From Amylostereum areolatum (taxonomy: Eukaryota; Basidiomycota; Agaricomycetes; Russulales; Stereaceae): a DNA stretch of 64,000 nucleotides. Of the stretch, positions 45,341-57,368 are shown piece after piece. The stretch is from contig SAXG01000015.1 of NCBI GenBank assembly GCA_012932865.1, positions 889,861 through 953,860 on the forward strand, given 5' to 3'. The notes beneath the pieces are model-generated. The model saw only the letters and a list, made by a program, of their open reading frames with translations. It ran no database searches and had not been told where the DNA came from. The position numbers and the translations under genes were made by a program. Numbering within the stretch: position 1 is the first letter of the stretch; every line of letters begins with the position of its first letter.

Positions 45341-46232
45341 TCAGAAGCTGCTCCGCCGCCTCGACCGCCGCTCGCGCTCGCGCTCCTTGTCGCGCCCGTG
45401 CGCGTGGCCATGTCCGTGGCTGTGCCCGTGCTGCCGGTGCGGCTGCGTGTCGCGGCTCTTGGAGCGCGCGTGCTTCGAGTGATGGGCGTGGTGGCTCGCC
45501 GCAGGCGAGGACGAAGGCGCCGGGGACGCGCGCGAGCTCGACCACGGGAAGGAGGTGAAGAGGCGCTTGAGGAAGGGCGCTTGGCGCGCGGGTTGGGGCG
45601 TCGGCGCGGCGTACTGGTGTTACGGGTCAGTACTTCACGGTCAAGGGTATGAAAACGCAAGGGAAGGAACGCACGCGGACGTCTACGCGGCCACCGGAGG
45701 GCGGAACGACGACGAGCGTCTGCCCGGCTTTCTTCGGCGGGTCGTAGTAAATGATATGCGCGTGCGCGCGCCCGTCCGGACCGTACTGCGTCTGCACGTG
45801 GGCGTTGGCGGGGAGCGTCGCGGCGCGCCGCGGGGAGAGGTTCGAGATCGGGAGGGGCGGGCCCGTGCCCGGCGGCGGCTGCATGGCGTAGGCGTAGGTC
45901 AGGGAGTGCGGGTTGCCGACGGGCTGGGGAGCGGCGAGGGTTTGGGAACGGGTGGGGTTCGGGCGGGATGCGTGGGAGTTGGACCGCGAGCGGGTGTGGG
46001 TGTGCGGGTCATCGACGCCGCGCGTGCGGGTGTGGGAAGAGGAAGAAGGTTTGTGCCGGGAGGAGTTGTGGCGGGAGAGAGGGGGCGGGGGCGGGGAGGA
46101 GGAGTGTGGGGAGGCGAGGCGGGAGGTGGGCGGGGACGTGGCGGCGCGTGTTTCTTGGACCCAGTTGGAGATGCGCGCCTGGGTGGCCGTGTAGCGTTCG
46201 AAGGCCTCGGGGGAGTAGTCGTATTCCGTCAT
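45341..46232 (-). CDS. Hypothetical protein, intact member of duplicated pair
   Basis: Two exons, 46232-45675 and 45613-45341 (phase 0 intron, GTGCGT...ACACCAG), 276 residues. N terminus MTEYDYSPEAFERYTATQARI is predicted helical; then a Ser/Pro/His-rich disordered part; then a conserved-looking core YYDPPKKAGQTLVVVPPSG; after the intron APFLKRLFTSFPW and a His/Arg-rich tail (HGHSHGHGHAHGRDKERERE) that could bind metal or nucleic acid. I do not recognise the family. It is convergent with the NLR gene and was duplicated along with it; the other copy is broken. Confidence 0.7.
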
Positions 46233-46410
46233 TGGGGGCGAAGGAGGTTGTGGCGAGGGGGGTGTGGGCGATGTGGCGACCGCGTGGGGACGGGAGGTGG
46301 ATGTATGCGCGGAATCTGGGGTAAACCGTGAGTATATGCGCGCGAAAAAAAGAGGGAGAGGGACGGACTAGGGCGGTGGGAAAGCTAAGGGCGAGCGTTG
46401 AGGGAGTTAT

Positions 46411-48295
46411 ATGCGGAAAGGGACAATAGGACAATGGGAAGGGCGCGGCCACGGGAGAAGGACTGGTGGATTGGTCAAGCGCCGTGGGGCCGCTGGCTAT
46501 TATATGTTCGACGGGCTGTGGCGAGAAGGCTTGCTGATCTTGGAGAGGGGCGACAATCCGGAGCGGGCGTGGGCGGTGCAGGAGGCGAGGCCGAGAAAGT
46601 GGTGGCAGGGATGTTTGGGGGACGGCGCCGCGGCGTAGCGAGCGTTCCGTTTTTTGAAGCGGTCCAGGAGCCGAAGTTCCGCGCGTGATGATGCCGGGAT
46701 TGGAAGAGTTGGAGCCAAGGCCGAGAGCGATATTAGGGTATGCGTATTCCGAAGTCCGAGATGAGGGCGAAGATGAAGGGTATAATTCACGCTCGTCGTC
46801 TCGTGCGGGAGGGGAGAACGGGGCGAACGACGAGGAGGAGGAAGAGGAAGACGGTGAAACCGCGACGGAAGCATTTTTTTCGTCCCCGGGATTATGTAAG
46901 GCGTCTGCGGAAACTGCCGAGTCTCTCCGGGGTTCGGTGCCTGTCTCCCCCTGCTCGTCGTCTCCCTCGGCGCGCTCGACAGCGTGCCCATCGTCTCCAT
47001 CGTTCTCCTCAACGTCGTTCTCCTCGCTTTGCTCGGCTGCTCTTCGCACGCCCGCCTTTCAACGCGTTACCTCCACCTGAGATCGCGCGCGGACCCCGCG
47101 GAGCCCTCGAGCTTTTCTGTCCACTGGTTCCCACCGCCCGGGCATCATGGACCATACATCTGCCCGCTGACGTCGAGCGCGGTCTTACGCGCTATTCGTA
47201 GCGCTGCGAATGTTGGCCGACCTCTCCCTAACGCCAGCCGGCCCCGCACGGTGCGTCCCATTGCCGCTGTGTTCACATTCGGTTTCTCTGAGACCATGAG
47301 TATCCTTTTCTGTAGACGCCACCCGGATTTTCCACCAGAACGCGAGACTCACCCCGACCGGCCCCCAAGTCCCTGAGGAACGCTATGAATACCGTGAATA
47401 CCGCCGCACGGATCGCGAGCCTTGCGCCGTCGTTCTCGGCAGGCTCCAAGCGCCTCGACTGCGTCTGCGAACCCAAGTCCACTTCAGTCATTGGATCAAC
47501 GCCTACGCCGACCTACGCCAGCGGGACCACCATCGACGTCGACGGCGTATCCTATCTCTGTCATCGCCGCAGCTTAGCCTTGGAATGATCGACCGCGGAC
47601 GGGTGCAACCTGCGCCTCCAATTCTGTCCTGCGGCCCCGCGTCCCTTTCCCCCATCTCCGTCGCACCCGGTATCTCCCCCCCCCTGGCATCTCACAGCCA
47701 CCACCACCCCTTGTCTGGGCCGTCACCGCCACCGCAGTTCTTTTTGGGTACGCGGCCAATCGAGGAGACTTGTTACTGCGGGGACGAATCGGATGGGGAG
47801 GACGGGGGCGGGAGCGGGAGCGGGTTCACGCGCGTTACGGCGAGGGCGTCGATGATGGGTGGCGAGAGGGTGATGGTGGTGAGATGGATGGGTGGAGGGC
47901 GGAGAGGGGGTCTGCGTGATGTGGCGGCGAAGTCGTCGTGTAGGATTCGAGGCGAAGGTGCGCTTTTCTCGGGTTCGGTCGCAGCTTGGGGACTCACTGG
48001 GAATATGGGGACGGTGCAGAAGAGGGAAAGTCGGCGAATTACCCGTCGACGGTGGTTTGCTTCAACGTACAACTTTACTGGATCCCGCGTCGTTCGACGA
48101 CGCCTTTCATCCGACGACTCCCCCCCACGACGGCGCTGTCGTACCTCCTCGATCACGCGCACGTCGCAACCGCAACCTGAGTATTCGCCACCTCGAACGC
48201 TCCCCTCCGTCGCGCAAGACAAGGCCCGTCGGACGTCGCTCGCGCGTGCCCGACATCTACCTTCGCCAGCCCGCCGAATAAATCAAACTTAGTCG
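46411..48295 (+). other. Possible plus-strand gene(s), model unresolved
   Basis: A clear intron-like unit lies between ...CCCGCACG/GTGCGTCCC (about 47249) and CTTTTCTGTAG/ACGCCACC (about 47315). Joining in phase 0 gives a downstream frame ending GTTIDVDGVSYLCHRRSLALE at 47588; another phase is open to 48292. Upstream, 46685-47080 has an acidic, Ser-rich frame with an EEEEEE run. I cannot decide which frames are coding. A long minus-strand frame (47049-46009) overlaps and is probably a shadow. Confidence 0.3.
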
Positions 48296-49196
48296 CGATC
48301 GTTTCCGCGGGGATTCGGAGCAGCACAGGCTTCGTCCATAAGTGACGTCGCCCCGTTCCCCATATACAGACCCCGCGCGCATCCCGACGTCCATCGCATC
48401 TAGATTTCCCATTTACGCCCACGCGCGCCGCGCGTACATGCGTAGAATACCGGGCGTTCCGAGTCTAGGGTGCGTATCGATGTTGGTTCCAGCCGTCCGA
48501 TATACGCTGATAAGCCATGCGCCACAAATTCTAGCTCGCATATACATAGAGTATGTACTGAAACTCAACCGTTCCGAGAGCTCCACTCTCCCTTTTCGAG
48601 TTCGCCCTCGTGAACGCGTCGCGCGACAGGCCCAGATCTCGCCGCGCGGCCCGTCATTGGCACATCCCGCCTTGACCTCTCTTCCCGTTCATTAAGACTT
48701 AAGTGTCGTGCGCAGAACTTCGGTGCTCGGGCGTTCATAACTGGCAGATGAACCTCACGAATGAACGGGGGTCGGGGATGAACCGCGCTCAGCCCGGACG
48801 CCCGTGTATCGCGCTCAATGAAGAGATGCTATCGATATCGCGCACATCTCGCCTGTGGCGGTACTGTACTGTACGTGGCTTTCGACCCGCGGAGCAGACG
48901 ACACGGCCCGGGCCTGGGCGCCCTCGAGTGACGAGCTCGAGCATGTGTATCTACGTTTAGGGTATCCGTCTTAACGTTGGCTCTGGATCGCCTGGCACGC
49001 GGCGACCGAAGCTAATTCATTCCTCGACCACAACGCCCGCCACGGCATCCTTGAATATCTTGCAGGCGTCCTCGGATGAAGGCGTACCCGCTTACACGAC
49101 TCTCGCCTCTCAACGCACGCTGCGCCACCAGCGACAGCCAGACCACTGCACAGTGCAAGCATCCCCCGTCGTGCAGGGCCCGAAAATCCCGCACGT
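48296..49196. other. Intergenic, no gene seen
   Basis: Short frames only. Ends in the 3' flank of the MYND gene on the minus strand. Confidence 0.4.
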
Positions 49197-50924
49197 CTAC
49201 GCAGCTTTGATACGTCTGCACTTCTTCTTATGCTCGCCTTCCTTCCAATCTCTGGTACGATACAGCAGTCAGCAAAGGCCCGGGAGAAGACAGCCGGCCA
49301 TAAATAAATACCTCGATTGGCATTCCTTGCCACAGTACCGAACCTCTCCGCACCCCGCGCACGTCCGCATGGTACTCGTCGACTCCGTGCGATGATACAC
49401 GCAGCGCCTCCACGCGCAATGCGCACGTGCGTCCTTCTTCGCCAAGTCAGCATTCCGGTGGAACCGCTCCCGCTCGACGGGCTCCTTCAGACCCGCCTTG
49501 ATGCCGAGTTCGATCCAAGCCATCCACGCCCTGTTGTGTTCTTTCTTCCACGTTTGGGGAAGGTCCCACCCCGCGTCGAGCACCGGGAACCAGTCTCGAC
49601 GCAGATCGCGGCGCAGCGCGCTGAGGACTTCCTTCTCGCCGTCGATCGCGGTGCGTTGCGCGCACGCGATTTGGAGATAGCGCGCGAAGTCGGCAAGGCC
49701 GGAAACGAGGCCTGCGAGGAAGGCTGGCAAGATGCTTGTCGGCACGCGATATTCCCTATGGGCAAGCGAACGCTCACTTACCAGATGGCAGGTCCGAATA
49801 CTCGATGCACAAGCGCACAGTATGCGCCATGAAGCCGACCATGTCATGCTGCAAAATCATCGCATGATTCGCGAGCCCTGCGTCGGGACTTCCGGATACG
49901 ATGTACCTGGTTGTTAGAAGTTAGAGAAGGTACAATTACAAGTGTGAGCACCAGACTACAAGGACGCGCACTTGAGAATTATGCTGGAAAAGCACCAGAT
50001 GTATCCATCGCGCTTGCTTCGCCCTCCCCTTTCTTTCTGCCGTCGAAGCGCCCCAAAAAGACATTCATAGGTTTTTTGTTTCACCATGAGCTTGCGGACT
50101 TCCGCTGTTTGAAGAAAGGTGCAGGAGAATTCGATGAAGTTCATCAACTCGTCGTCAATGGTGTCTGTGTCCATAAGTTTGGCATGAACACGTTCTAGCA
50201 TGGCAGATGGGCCATATTCTTCGACAGCGACCTCGGAAAAGGCATCACGATCGATACACCTCGTGGGGTCGTGCTCTCCAGGCTTGTCAGATCCGAATAA
50301 GACGAGGTACATGGTGCTGCTCCAGGATGTCCCAGCATTGCCGTAAATCCAGCAGAAGACGGCAACATGCGCGGCCCGGGTAATCATCGTTATAAATACA
50401 GATGCGAGGACACTGGAAATGTGTTAGACGGTCTATCCACGCGATGCGCTACGAGGCACTGACCAAGTTTCCCCACGTAGCATCGCACGGTGATAGTAGA
50501 CAATCGCCTTTCCAACCGCCGAAATCAGCATCGGGTCCTTCTCCTTGAGCCGCGACCGATGTGTCCATAAGGAATCCCACGTTCTTGATAACTTCGGCGT
50601 CAGTCTACCAGTTATCGCACTCACGACATCGTCTGAAGAAAGACGTATGCGTATGGCGACAGCTTCCAGCCCCGAGAACGGTTGGAATATCCACGACTGT
50701 GAGGATCGTTCCATCTGCATTATATAGTGCAAAAATAGAATCGGAAACGCGAGACGTACATCTTGTTCTAAGAGGAGACCGTCGGCACCAATGATGTCGC
50801 AGTATAGATCGATGAGCGAAGAGAGGACATCGGCAATTTGTGTGGCGGGCCCGAGGTCGTATTCCGGGTCTGGGATTAGACTGTCCAAGGTGCTGAAGAT
50901 GTCGTGGATACGAGGATCAAGCAC
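49197..50924 (-). CDS. MYND-finger protein, paralogue 1
   Basis: Minus-strand gene with stop at 49197. Upstream exons give helical sequence (DPRIHDIFSTLDSLIPDPEY; SSDDVVSAITGRLTPKLSRTW; AVFCWIYGNAGTSW; VHAKLMDTDTIDDELMNFIE). The 49.85-49.27 kb exon holds ALRRDLRRDWFPVLDAGW and the first half of a MYND zinc finger (CAW..C, then C-x2-C-x4-YC-x3-C). After a 55-60 base intron the finger is completed by RDWKEGEHKKKCRRIKAA. MYND fingers bind proline-rich peptides; this fungal family (about 600 residues, finger at the extreme C terminus) has no assigned function. The leftmost listed codon is GTG, so the true start is in an upstream exon near 50960-50990. Divergent from paralogue 2 with a shared promoter of about 200 bases. 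Confidence 0.78.
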
Positions 50925-51186
50925 GGCAGCAGATTCGAGCGTGCGATAAATCGGGGCTTCTTAGGACAATGAGCGTCATAATACTACGCGTAGAAGGAGA
51001 TGGGGAGAAAATGGGAAGGAAGAACAGTCGTGGTTGTCGAGCCAGTCGAGGGTCGACGACGCGGCACGGTCACGTTATTGGCTGGGACGCTTCACCGGGC
51101 CCGGCCTCCCGACCACAAGTCCACAACCCATTGTCTCCTTTTTCCCTCTTCCTCACTCGCATATACGTCTTTCACGCGCGCACATT

Positions 51187-53132
51187 ATGGACGAAACCAC
51201 AATCGAAGACGATTGGACGGAGCTCATGGACGATTTACGGCTCGCATGTGAAGAGGGCGACATCCAGGTCGACGGCCTCCTCAAACGCGCCGCGCGGGAC
51301 AGCAAGCTGTTCATCATCCTCGAACCAACGCTCGCCGCGCTTCATCTCCGCGATTTATACGACACGACTACGCTGGATAAATACGACATCGGAGTCGATG
51401 CGCTGACGCGGGCATGGGTCGACATCGTGCAGGACGCGGCGGAGAAGGGGAACGACACCATCATGACGTTGTTGAAGTGGGGGGATGAAGATCCGCAGAA
51501 AATCCTCATAGCTCTTGCGGAGGGATGGAAGAGGCTCGTTCTCTCTGAAGGTTTCTTTGGACCCGCGCGCAAAGAGGTGCGTCATTCTCATCGCTTCTGC
51601 GGACGATTGTCCGGTATTGAAGCTCGGAACAAGGACGGGCTGCGAACGGAGTGGCTGGCGCTGTACGCTTTTGGAGAGCTCTTCATCCTCGTCAGGGATG
51701 CTGGGTGCTTCGTGGAGCTCAAGAATTCTCTCCTCCAAACTGCAGGAGAGATACTCACCCACCTCTGGGAGAGACGGGATAATCTTCTCACTGATGGTAT
51801 CTTTGCTCCCGACGAGATGCTGAGGGATATGTTCGTTATGACTCTCCTGGGATACTACTTCACACAGTATTGCACAGATCTGAGGTGAGCGTTGCGATCG
51901 TTTTACTAGACCTACCAGCGGCACTGATACATACTTCTCTATCCAGAGCCCAACCGAAGTGGCTTCACCAATCAAAAGGCTCGCCACCCGCCTCGCGATT
52001 TTCTGTTGGTATCACCTCCCGCCAGGCCAGATCCACGGAATTCTCATGGTAGCTTTCCTACACCTCGAGCATGACCCATCCTTCGCGCTCAACAAGCATG
52101 GGGTCATAAAGGACGTCATCCTCGACCAATTCGGCGCGGAGGCCATCCTGGAGCGCATTGGGCGCGACCTGAAGGACGGAAGTGCTAGCAAATGCGGTCT
52201 CGCACCTCTCCTGCGTTTCCTGGAGGTCATCTGCTTGCACCCGGACACGCGACGTCCATTCCTCGCTCTCGCGACGTACAATGACGTCATGGATGTGCTG
52301 AAGAGGGAAGAGAAGCTCGAACTTGGCAGAGATCGCACATCGGATGTGCGAAGCTCGTCGTTTGGATGCCGCATACTCCTGTAGGTCGTTTCCCTCTTTG
52401 TAACTGTTCGTGCCCGTAGAACCTTTGACGATGATCGCGTTGATAGGTGGAGCATGGAACAATCGCCTTCGAAATGTGTCGACGCCTTGATTCGCAATGG
52501 CCTTGTAAGATTCATCTCGCACGCCGTCGAACTCTGCGTCCAGGACTCGTGCATCCAATCCGGTACGCCTTTTGTCTGGTAGGAATTTGCGTTGTCACGA
52601 CTGACCGCGCCTGAAAGACATTTACTCCCGGCTGATATACAATCTCACCGTGCGTGTCGTCGTGTCCAACGAGGTCTACTCGCAAGCTCCTCGCCGCGAC
52701 AAGACCTTCTACATCCTGCGCACCGACGCGCGCCAGGTGTGGTTTCCGACACTGCAAACGCTCCGCACGTTATCCGTCGCGCCGGCCCACGAGGAAAGCC
52801 GGGCGTACTTGGTGGAGAAGTGGATGGAGTTCGGGAAGGAGGCGGGACTGGAGGACCGGAGTGATTGGGATGAGGAGAAGATGAGGGCATGGTTGAAGAA
52901 CGCGATGGCGCGGTGTGCATGGGCGGCGTGCGAGTTCAACGTGATGAAGCCGGCGGGTGCACTCAGGACGTGCGCAGGGTGTAAAGAGACGAGGTACTGC
53001 GACAAAGTGTGCCAGCTAAGGTGCGTTTCTGTCTTCTTGCATTGCACAAGTTGGCTGATCCGTGAGTTGGCACTCGGTAGGGACTGGAAGGAGGGTGGGC
53101 ACAAGAAGAGGTGCAAACGACTGAAGAACTAA
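51187..53132 (+). CDS. MYND-finger protein, paralogue 2
   Basis: Start ATG at 51187 (MDETTIEDDWTELMDDLRL). Exon 1 extends to about 51885 (ELFILVRDAGCFVELKNSLL; TLLGYYFTQYCTDLR/GTGAGC); a 57-base in-frame segment at 51574-51630 could be an intron. Exon 2 from about 51949: RLAIFCWYHLPPGQIHGILM, FGAEAILERIGRDL, DTRRPFLALATYNDVMDVL. Further short exons lead to RRDKTFYILRTDARQVWFP and the MYND finger (RCAWAACEF, LRTCAGCKETRYCDKVCQL), completed after an intron by RDWKEGGHKKRCKRLKN. Same architecture as the 49.2 kb gene. It may act as a protein-interaction factor; location unknown. Confidence 0.78.
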
Positions 53133-54048
53133 GCTCACTCGGCAAGCTAGCAAAAACGTGTGTTGGTTTGCTCCAATACTGCCTTGATCGCATCCGTTCC
53201 CCAAAATGTGCAGTCGTACGCGTGAGTCAAACTGAGTAAGTAGACATATCACGTGATCGTTATGTCGGATCCGCCTCCACTTTTTCTGAACCAATCCTTC
53301 GCCAAACCCTCCGCGGTCTCCGCTCTCGCCCGCCTTCAATTTCCTGCTTTCAGTCCTTTCGCGACCTCGCACTCCCCATCCCATATGATGCGCACCTCCT
53401 CAAACCGCCATCGAGACATATTTTTCAAACTTCACAGAACACGGCCGCCAAGTGATCTGCTCACCGAGTTGGGTGATGACGTTGGTACGCCCGGTATTTG
53501 TTTCCTATCCTGCTCGCATCGGGTCTAACATCTCCTCCTCGCTTTGGTGATGCTGTACCTGTGCTGTACGGTCATCAGCAAGCAATCCCGTGACTGTTTC
53601 TACGCTCTTGTCAGCGTTGCAGCGTGTCTCAGGCTGGGTGATAGGCTCCGAACTGTCGAAGCGGAGGAATCGATACGATTCTGGGAGGAGGGCTGGATGA
53701 GGGTCGATTTTGGAAATCGAATATGAGAGAGAGAAATGGTGGAGGAGAAAATGGTGAGTCGTCCATCTAAACGCCCGGGTACGCCGGCATCATGCTTTGA
53801 GTTCTGATGCCCAAACCCAGGCTGTGCTCAACTGATCTCACAATTGCAATGAAATAAGCAACGAGGCCGCCACCTTCCCTTTTTTCATTCCATTCACTCT
53901 TCTGTCCTTCCTCCCCTGGAACCACATACGTCGATTGCAACGTACTGAAGGCTTCACCACCTCGCCCTCGACGACGACAACAAGGTGCGTCTATTTCCGC
54001 ATTGCGACAGCGCATCATTTCTGATCCTCCCACGCCAGAGTTCGTAAC
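53133..54048. other. Intergenic between MYND gene and the 54 kb gene
   Basis: Small frames (53253-53528, 53544-53726) have intron-like breaks but no recognisable content. Probably promoter and leader of the 54049 gene on its right side. Confidence 0.35.
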
Positions 54049-57000
54049 ATGTCCAGCGTCACGGTCGCAACCAGGCAAATCTCTTCCCGAACGTCCATCT
54101 CTGGTCCTCGCGGTCCTCGTCCGTCCTCGACGCGTCCTCCACCTCCACCGACCCCATCCCGCGAGAGCACACTCGCGCTCACATTCAACCACTTCTTCAC
54201 CCAGACGTCTTCCGAATCCCTACTCGACGACGCAGACCCAACCCCCAGCACGCCATTCCCACCTTCAGATCCCATTCTGCACAGCTTCGACGAGCGTCTC
54301 TCCCCACAACTCTACCAGGCCGACACGCAGCTCCCTACGGATTACGAAGCGTCGACGCCCGTCCCGTGCACGGCTATGTCATCCTCAATCGAAGACTCTC
54401 ATCACTTTCACAACGACCATGACATCCAGGTCGCAGTGCCCAGCACTGCACCGAAACACCGCGCTCAAAGACCCCCCAGCGAACCCATCCGACCCTCCCA
54501 GCTCTCCTTTATCCCTACGTCTGACGACGACGACGACGACCTCTCCAGTGTCCATCGACCTCCCGCTTCTGCACCCGTCGGTCGCGGGTTCCGTAACGTC
54601 ACTTTCGTTCCGTCGCGCTCGTCCAGTCCCGAGCTTGGGCCCATTCCCGAGACGCCCCTCCCGGACGTCTACCTAGCCCGCCGTCCACCCTCCAAGACAA
54701 ACAATACCCCCGTCTCACCCGCTCCTGCGCGCGGCTTCAATCGGCCATCAACGCCCCCGTCGCTCAGCCCAGCCATCCAGCCTTTCAAAGAGGTCCTCCT
54801 GCCCGAAGTCTCCCTTGGCGAATCGCTGTTCGAAGCGCTTGGCTTGGACTCGAGCTCCACCCAAGACATGCCACTTGACCACGAGACGCACATCGATCCG
54901 ACGTTCGACGCGCACCGGGCGTCCTCCACGTTCCCCAAGGATTTGAAAATGCCGATCGCTGCGAAAAACACGCCCGAAAAACCGTCGCTAATCCTCCACG
55001 ACGAGGCGGAGGTCGACCCCCCGGTGCTCTCCCCGCCGTACGCCACAGTACCCGATACACCCGCCTCCGCGCATTCGGACTGCTCGTCGTGCCGCAGCCT
55101 ACGCGACTACGCCTCCGACGACGGCGCGGGCGGGGAGCGCCTCCTAGAATCTGCCGACGAAAAGGAGGACGATGAGGACGATAAGTTTTCGGACTTCGCG
55201 CCGGGGACGCCTGCGTCGGTGCACCAAGAGCTTCCGGGTTCCGTCCCCGTTAGGCCACGCCAGCTATCGGAGTATCGATCAAAACCGCGGGACGAGGATG
55301 ATGAATCAGAGGAGGAGGATGGAGAAGATGGAGAGGGTGGGCAGAAGAGCTTGTCTGCGAGCGTTGTGGAGGCACCAACGAGTCCAGGATGGCACGCGTC
55401 CTCGTCTTCGTCGTCTTCGGCGGGAGAGCCTTCTCCAGTGGATGCTTCGCCGATCATCACCCAGAAACCTCAAGTCCTCGTAGCAGAAGAAGGAAGGGTC
55501 CGGGCTGAAGCTCTCCGTGTAGTCGTTGAGGACGAGGGTCCCGAAGGTGTAGACGAAGACGGCGGCCTCGCCTCTCCCAATCTGACACCCCTTACCTCCC
55601 CATATTCCGACGGCGACGGCGCTTCTATTTCAGCTCTTGATATCAACGCAGCACCAGCCCCGGAACCGCACGCCCTCGTTGCCCAAGGCTTATCGTCTTC
55701 TCCTGTCGAGGACGCGTCGTTCTCGCTCGAGCTGGCCGACGATGCTAATGTTTCTGAAGCATCAGAGGCTTTGGCATCACCTTATTCCGAAGCTGGCTAT
55801 GCAGGCGCTGTCCAGGCAGCTCCCGCCATAGAACCTTCCCCACTGCAGGCGGAGGACGAAGACATGGTTATTGTGTCACGTGCCTCGACGCCCTCGACGC
55901 ATACATCCACGGAAAGCGACAGCACCGAAGACGGCTGGACCTCCCCAAGCGCACCCATCCCACCTTCAACGACGGCCGCTGCCTCTGAACCTTCCACCGC
56001 ACCCCAAATCGCCACTGCTCCCGTTCAAGATTACGCCGCACCTCCTCCAGGTTCCCCACCTCGCTCACCCGCCCTTCTCCCCTCTGCTCCTGCTCCATCC
56101 ACCACCACTACACCCAACCCAAACATCACATCCTCCACCCTCCGCGACCTCTCCCCCCTCGATCGCGCCCTTCTTCTCCTCGACTCCGACTACCAAATCA
56201 CCGACGACGACATCCTCCCCGCCTACATGCTCTACCCCAACCGTCAAATCGGCGAGCGCACCGTCGACCGCGGGCCCCGGCGCGCGTACCAGCAGGTCCG
56301 CCCGCCACCGTCGTACGACTCTTTACCGCCGCGGCCAAAGATGAAGAAGCCGAAGGTGAAGAAAGAGGGGTCGGGGTTCAGGAACCATTTGCGGGCGGTG
56401 TTTGGGAGGAACGCGAGCGGGGGCGAGAGAGAGAGGGAGAGGCCAGCGTCGATGGTGGATATAAGGGAAGGCGTTCAAACGGACCAGGCGGTGCCGCCGT
56501 GGGTTGGGAGGCCTGCGTCTGTGGCGGGGGGAGAAACGGGGCCGACGAGGGGCGGGTTGCTGAGGCGGATCGTGACGAACGCGTCCGCGAGCACGTCGAA
56601 CGTGAGCGTCGTGAACGAGAACGCGGTGAGGAGGGCGGAAGCAGAAGCAGATACGAACGGGGGTCGGAGTGCGGGCGAGACGGCGTCGAGGAGGACGAGC
56701 GTGGCGAGCTCGACGCGGAGTGGGATCAGTGCGAATGGGAGCGGCGAGGCGGGCGGGAGCGGAAATGGGAATGGGAATGGACACGAGCACGAGCATGGGT
56801 CGATCGAGGAGGGTGCGAGTTGCCCATTCCCCGCTGCAGTCCCCGTCGAAGGCCGACCGTTCCTGCGCGACGGGCAAACTCTCATCTACCCCGAGGGCGT
56901 CGCCTGTCCCATCTGTGCGCTTTCTTCCTTTGTCGCCTTCTACTTAACACTGACATCTTGTCGGACGCAGGTCACAACACGGGCTACGCCAACTTCGACC

Positions 57001-57191
57001 CGCGCCATCCCTGCCTCATCTGCTGGAAGAAGTTTTCGCGTCCATTCACGAAGCTGCTCGCCAAGTTCTTTGATAGCGAGGACGTGTCTGAGAGCGACCG
57101 GGGACGCTTGCAGAGGCCGCTTCCCGAGATGCCTCAATCGGCGCCGCCGACGGTGGGGGGTGCAAGGACGAGCATAGCGGATGAGCGGTGA
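54049..57191 (+). CDS. Large disordered protein with C-terminal CxxC pair
   Basis: Two exons, 54049-56914 and 56971-57191 (56-base intron ATCT/GTGCGC...GACGCAG/GTCAC), about 1028 residues. The first ~700 residues are Pro/Ser/Asp/Glu-rich and disordered. Around 56150-56330 comes a conserved-looking segment (LSPLDRALLLLDSDYQITDD; ILPAYMLYPNRQIGERTVD), then a basic patch (KMKKPKVKKEGSGFRNHLRA). The C terminus holds four cysteines: CPIC, HNTGYANFDPRHP, CLICWKKFSRPF, a C-x2-C...C-x2-C zinc-ribbon-like pair formed only after splicing. The PICHNTG.xxFDP...C wording resembles an uncharacterised fungal cytoplasmic or membrane-associated family; the function is not known to me. The ATG at 54049 starts the long frame. 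Confidence 0.72.
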
Positions 57192-57368
57192 GTGGTAGTT
57201 GGACCGTTTGGTTGGATGGCTGCATACATTTTGTTCGCGCATATATCGTTTGTATCAGTAGGCTTTTTTGTGGATACTTCTGCAACCTATGTATGCTTAT
57301 ATTTTCGAGCAAAAAGGGTGGCGACGAACAGAACAACAGTGCATATGGAAAGTACACCTGCGGTCTGG

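Larger units (their letters stand above)
42253..46410 (+). repeat. Segmental duplication, copy 2
   Basis: Intact counterpart of 28889-31850, same orientation. Differs mainly in the number of WD40 units (15 versus 7) and in having an unbroken neighbour gene. Confidence 0.85.

Noticed and set aside
46009..47049. 346-codon minus-strand frame
   Set aside because: Its second half overlaps the intact 45.3-46.2 kb gene in another frame and the sequence lacks any conserved-looking segment; GC-rich shadow.
56009..56877. Long minus-strand frames opposite the 54 kb gene
   Set aside because: Low-complexity GC-rich antisense of a disordered coding region; no splice logic or domain.
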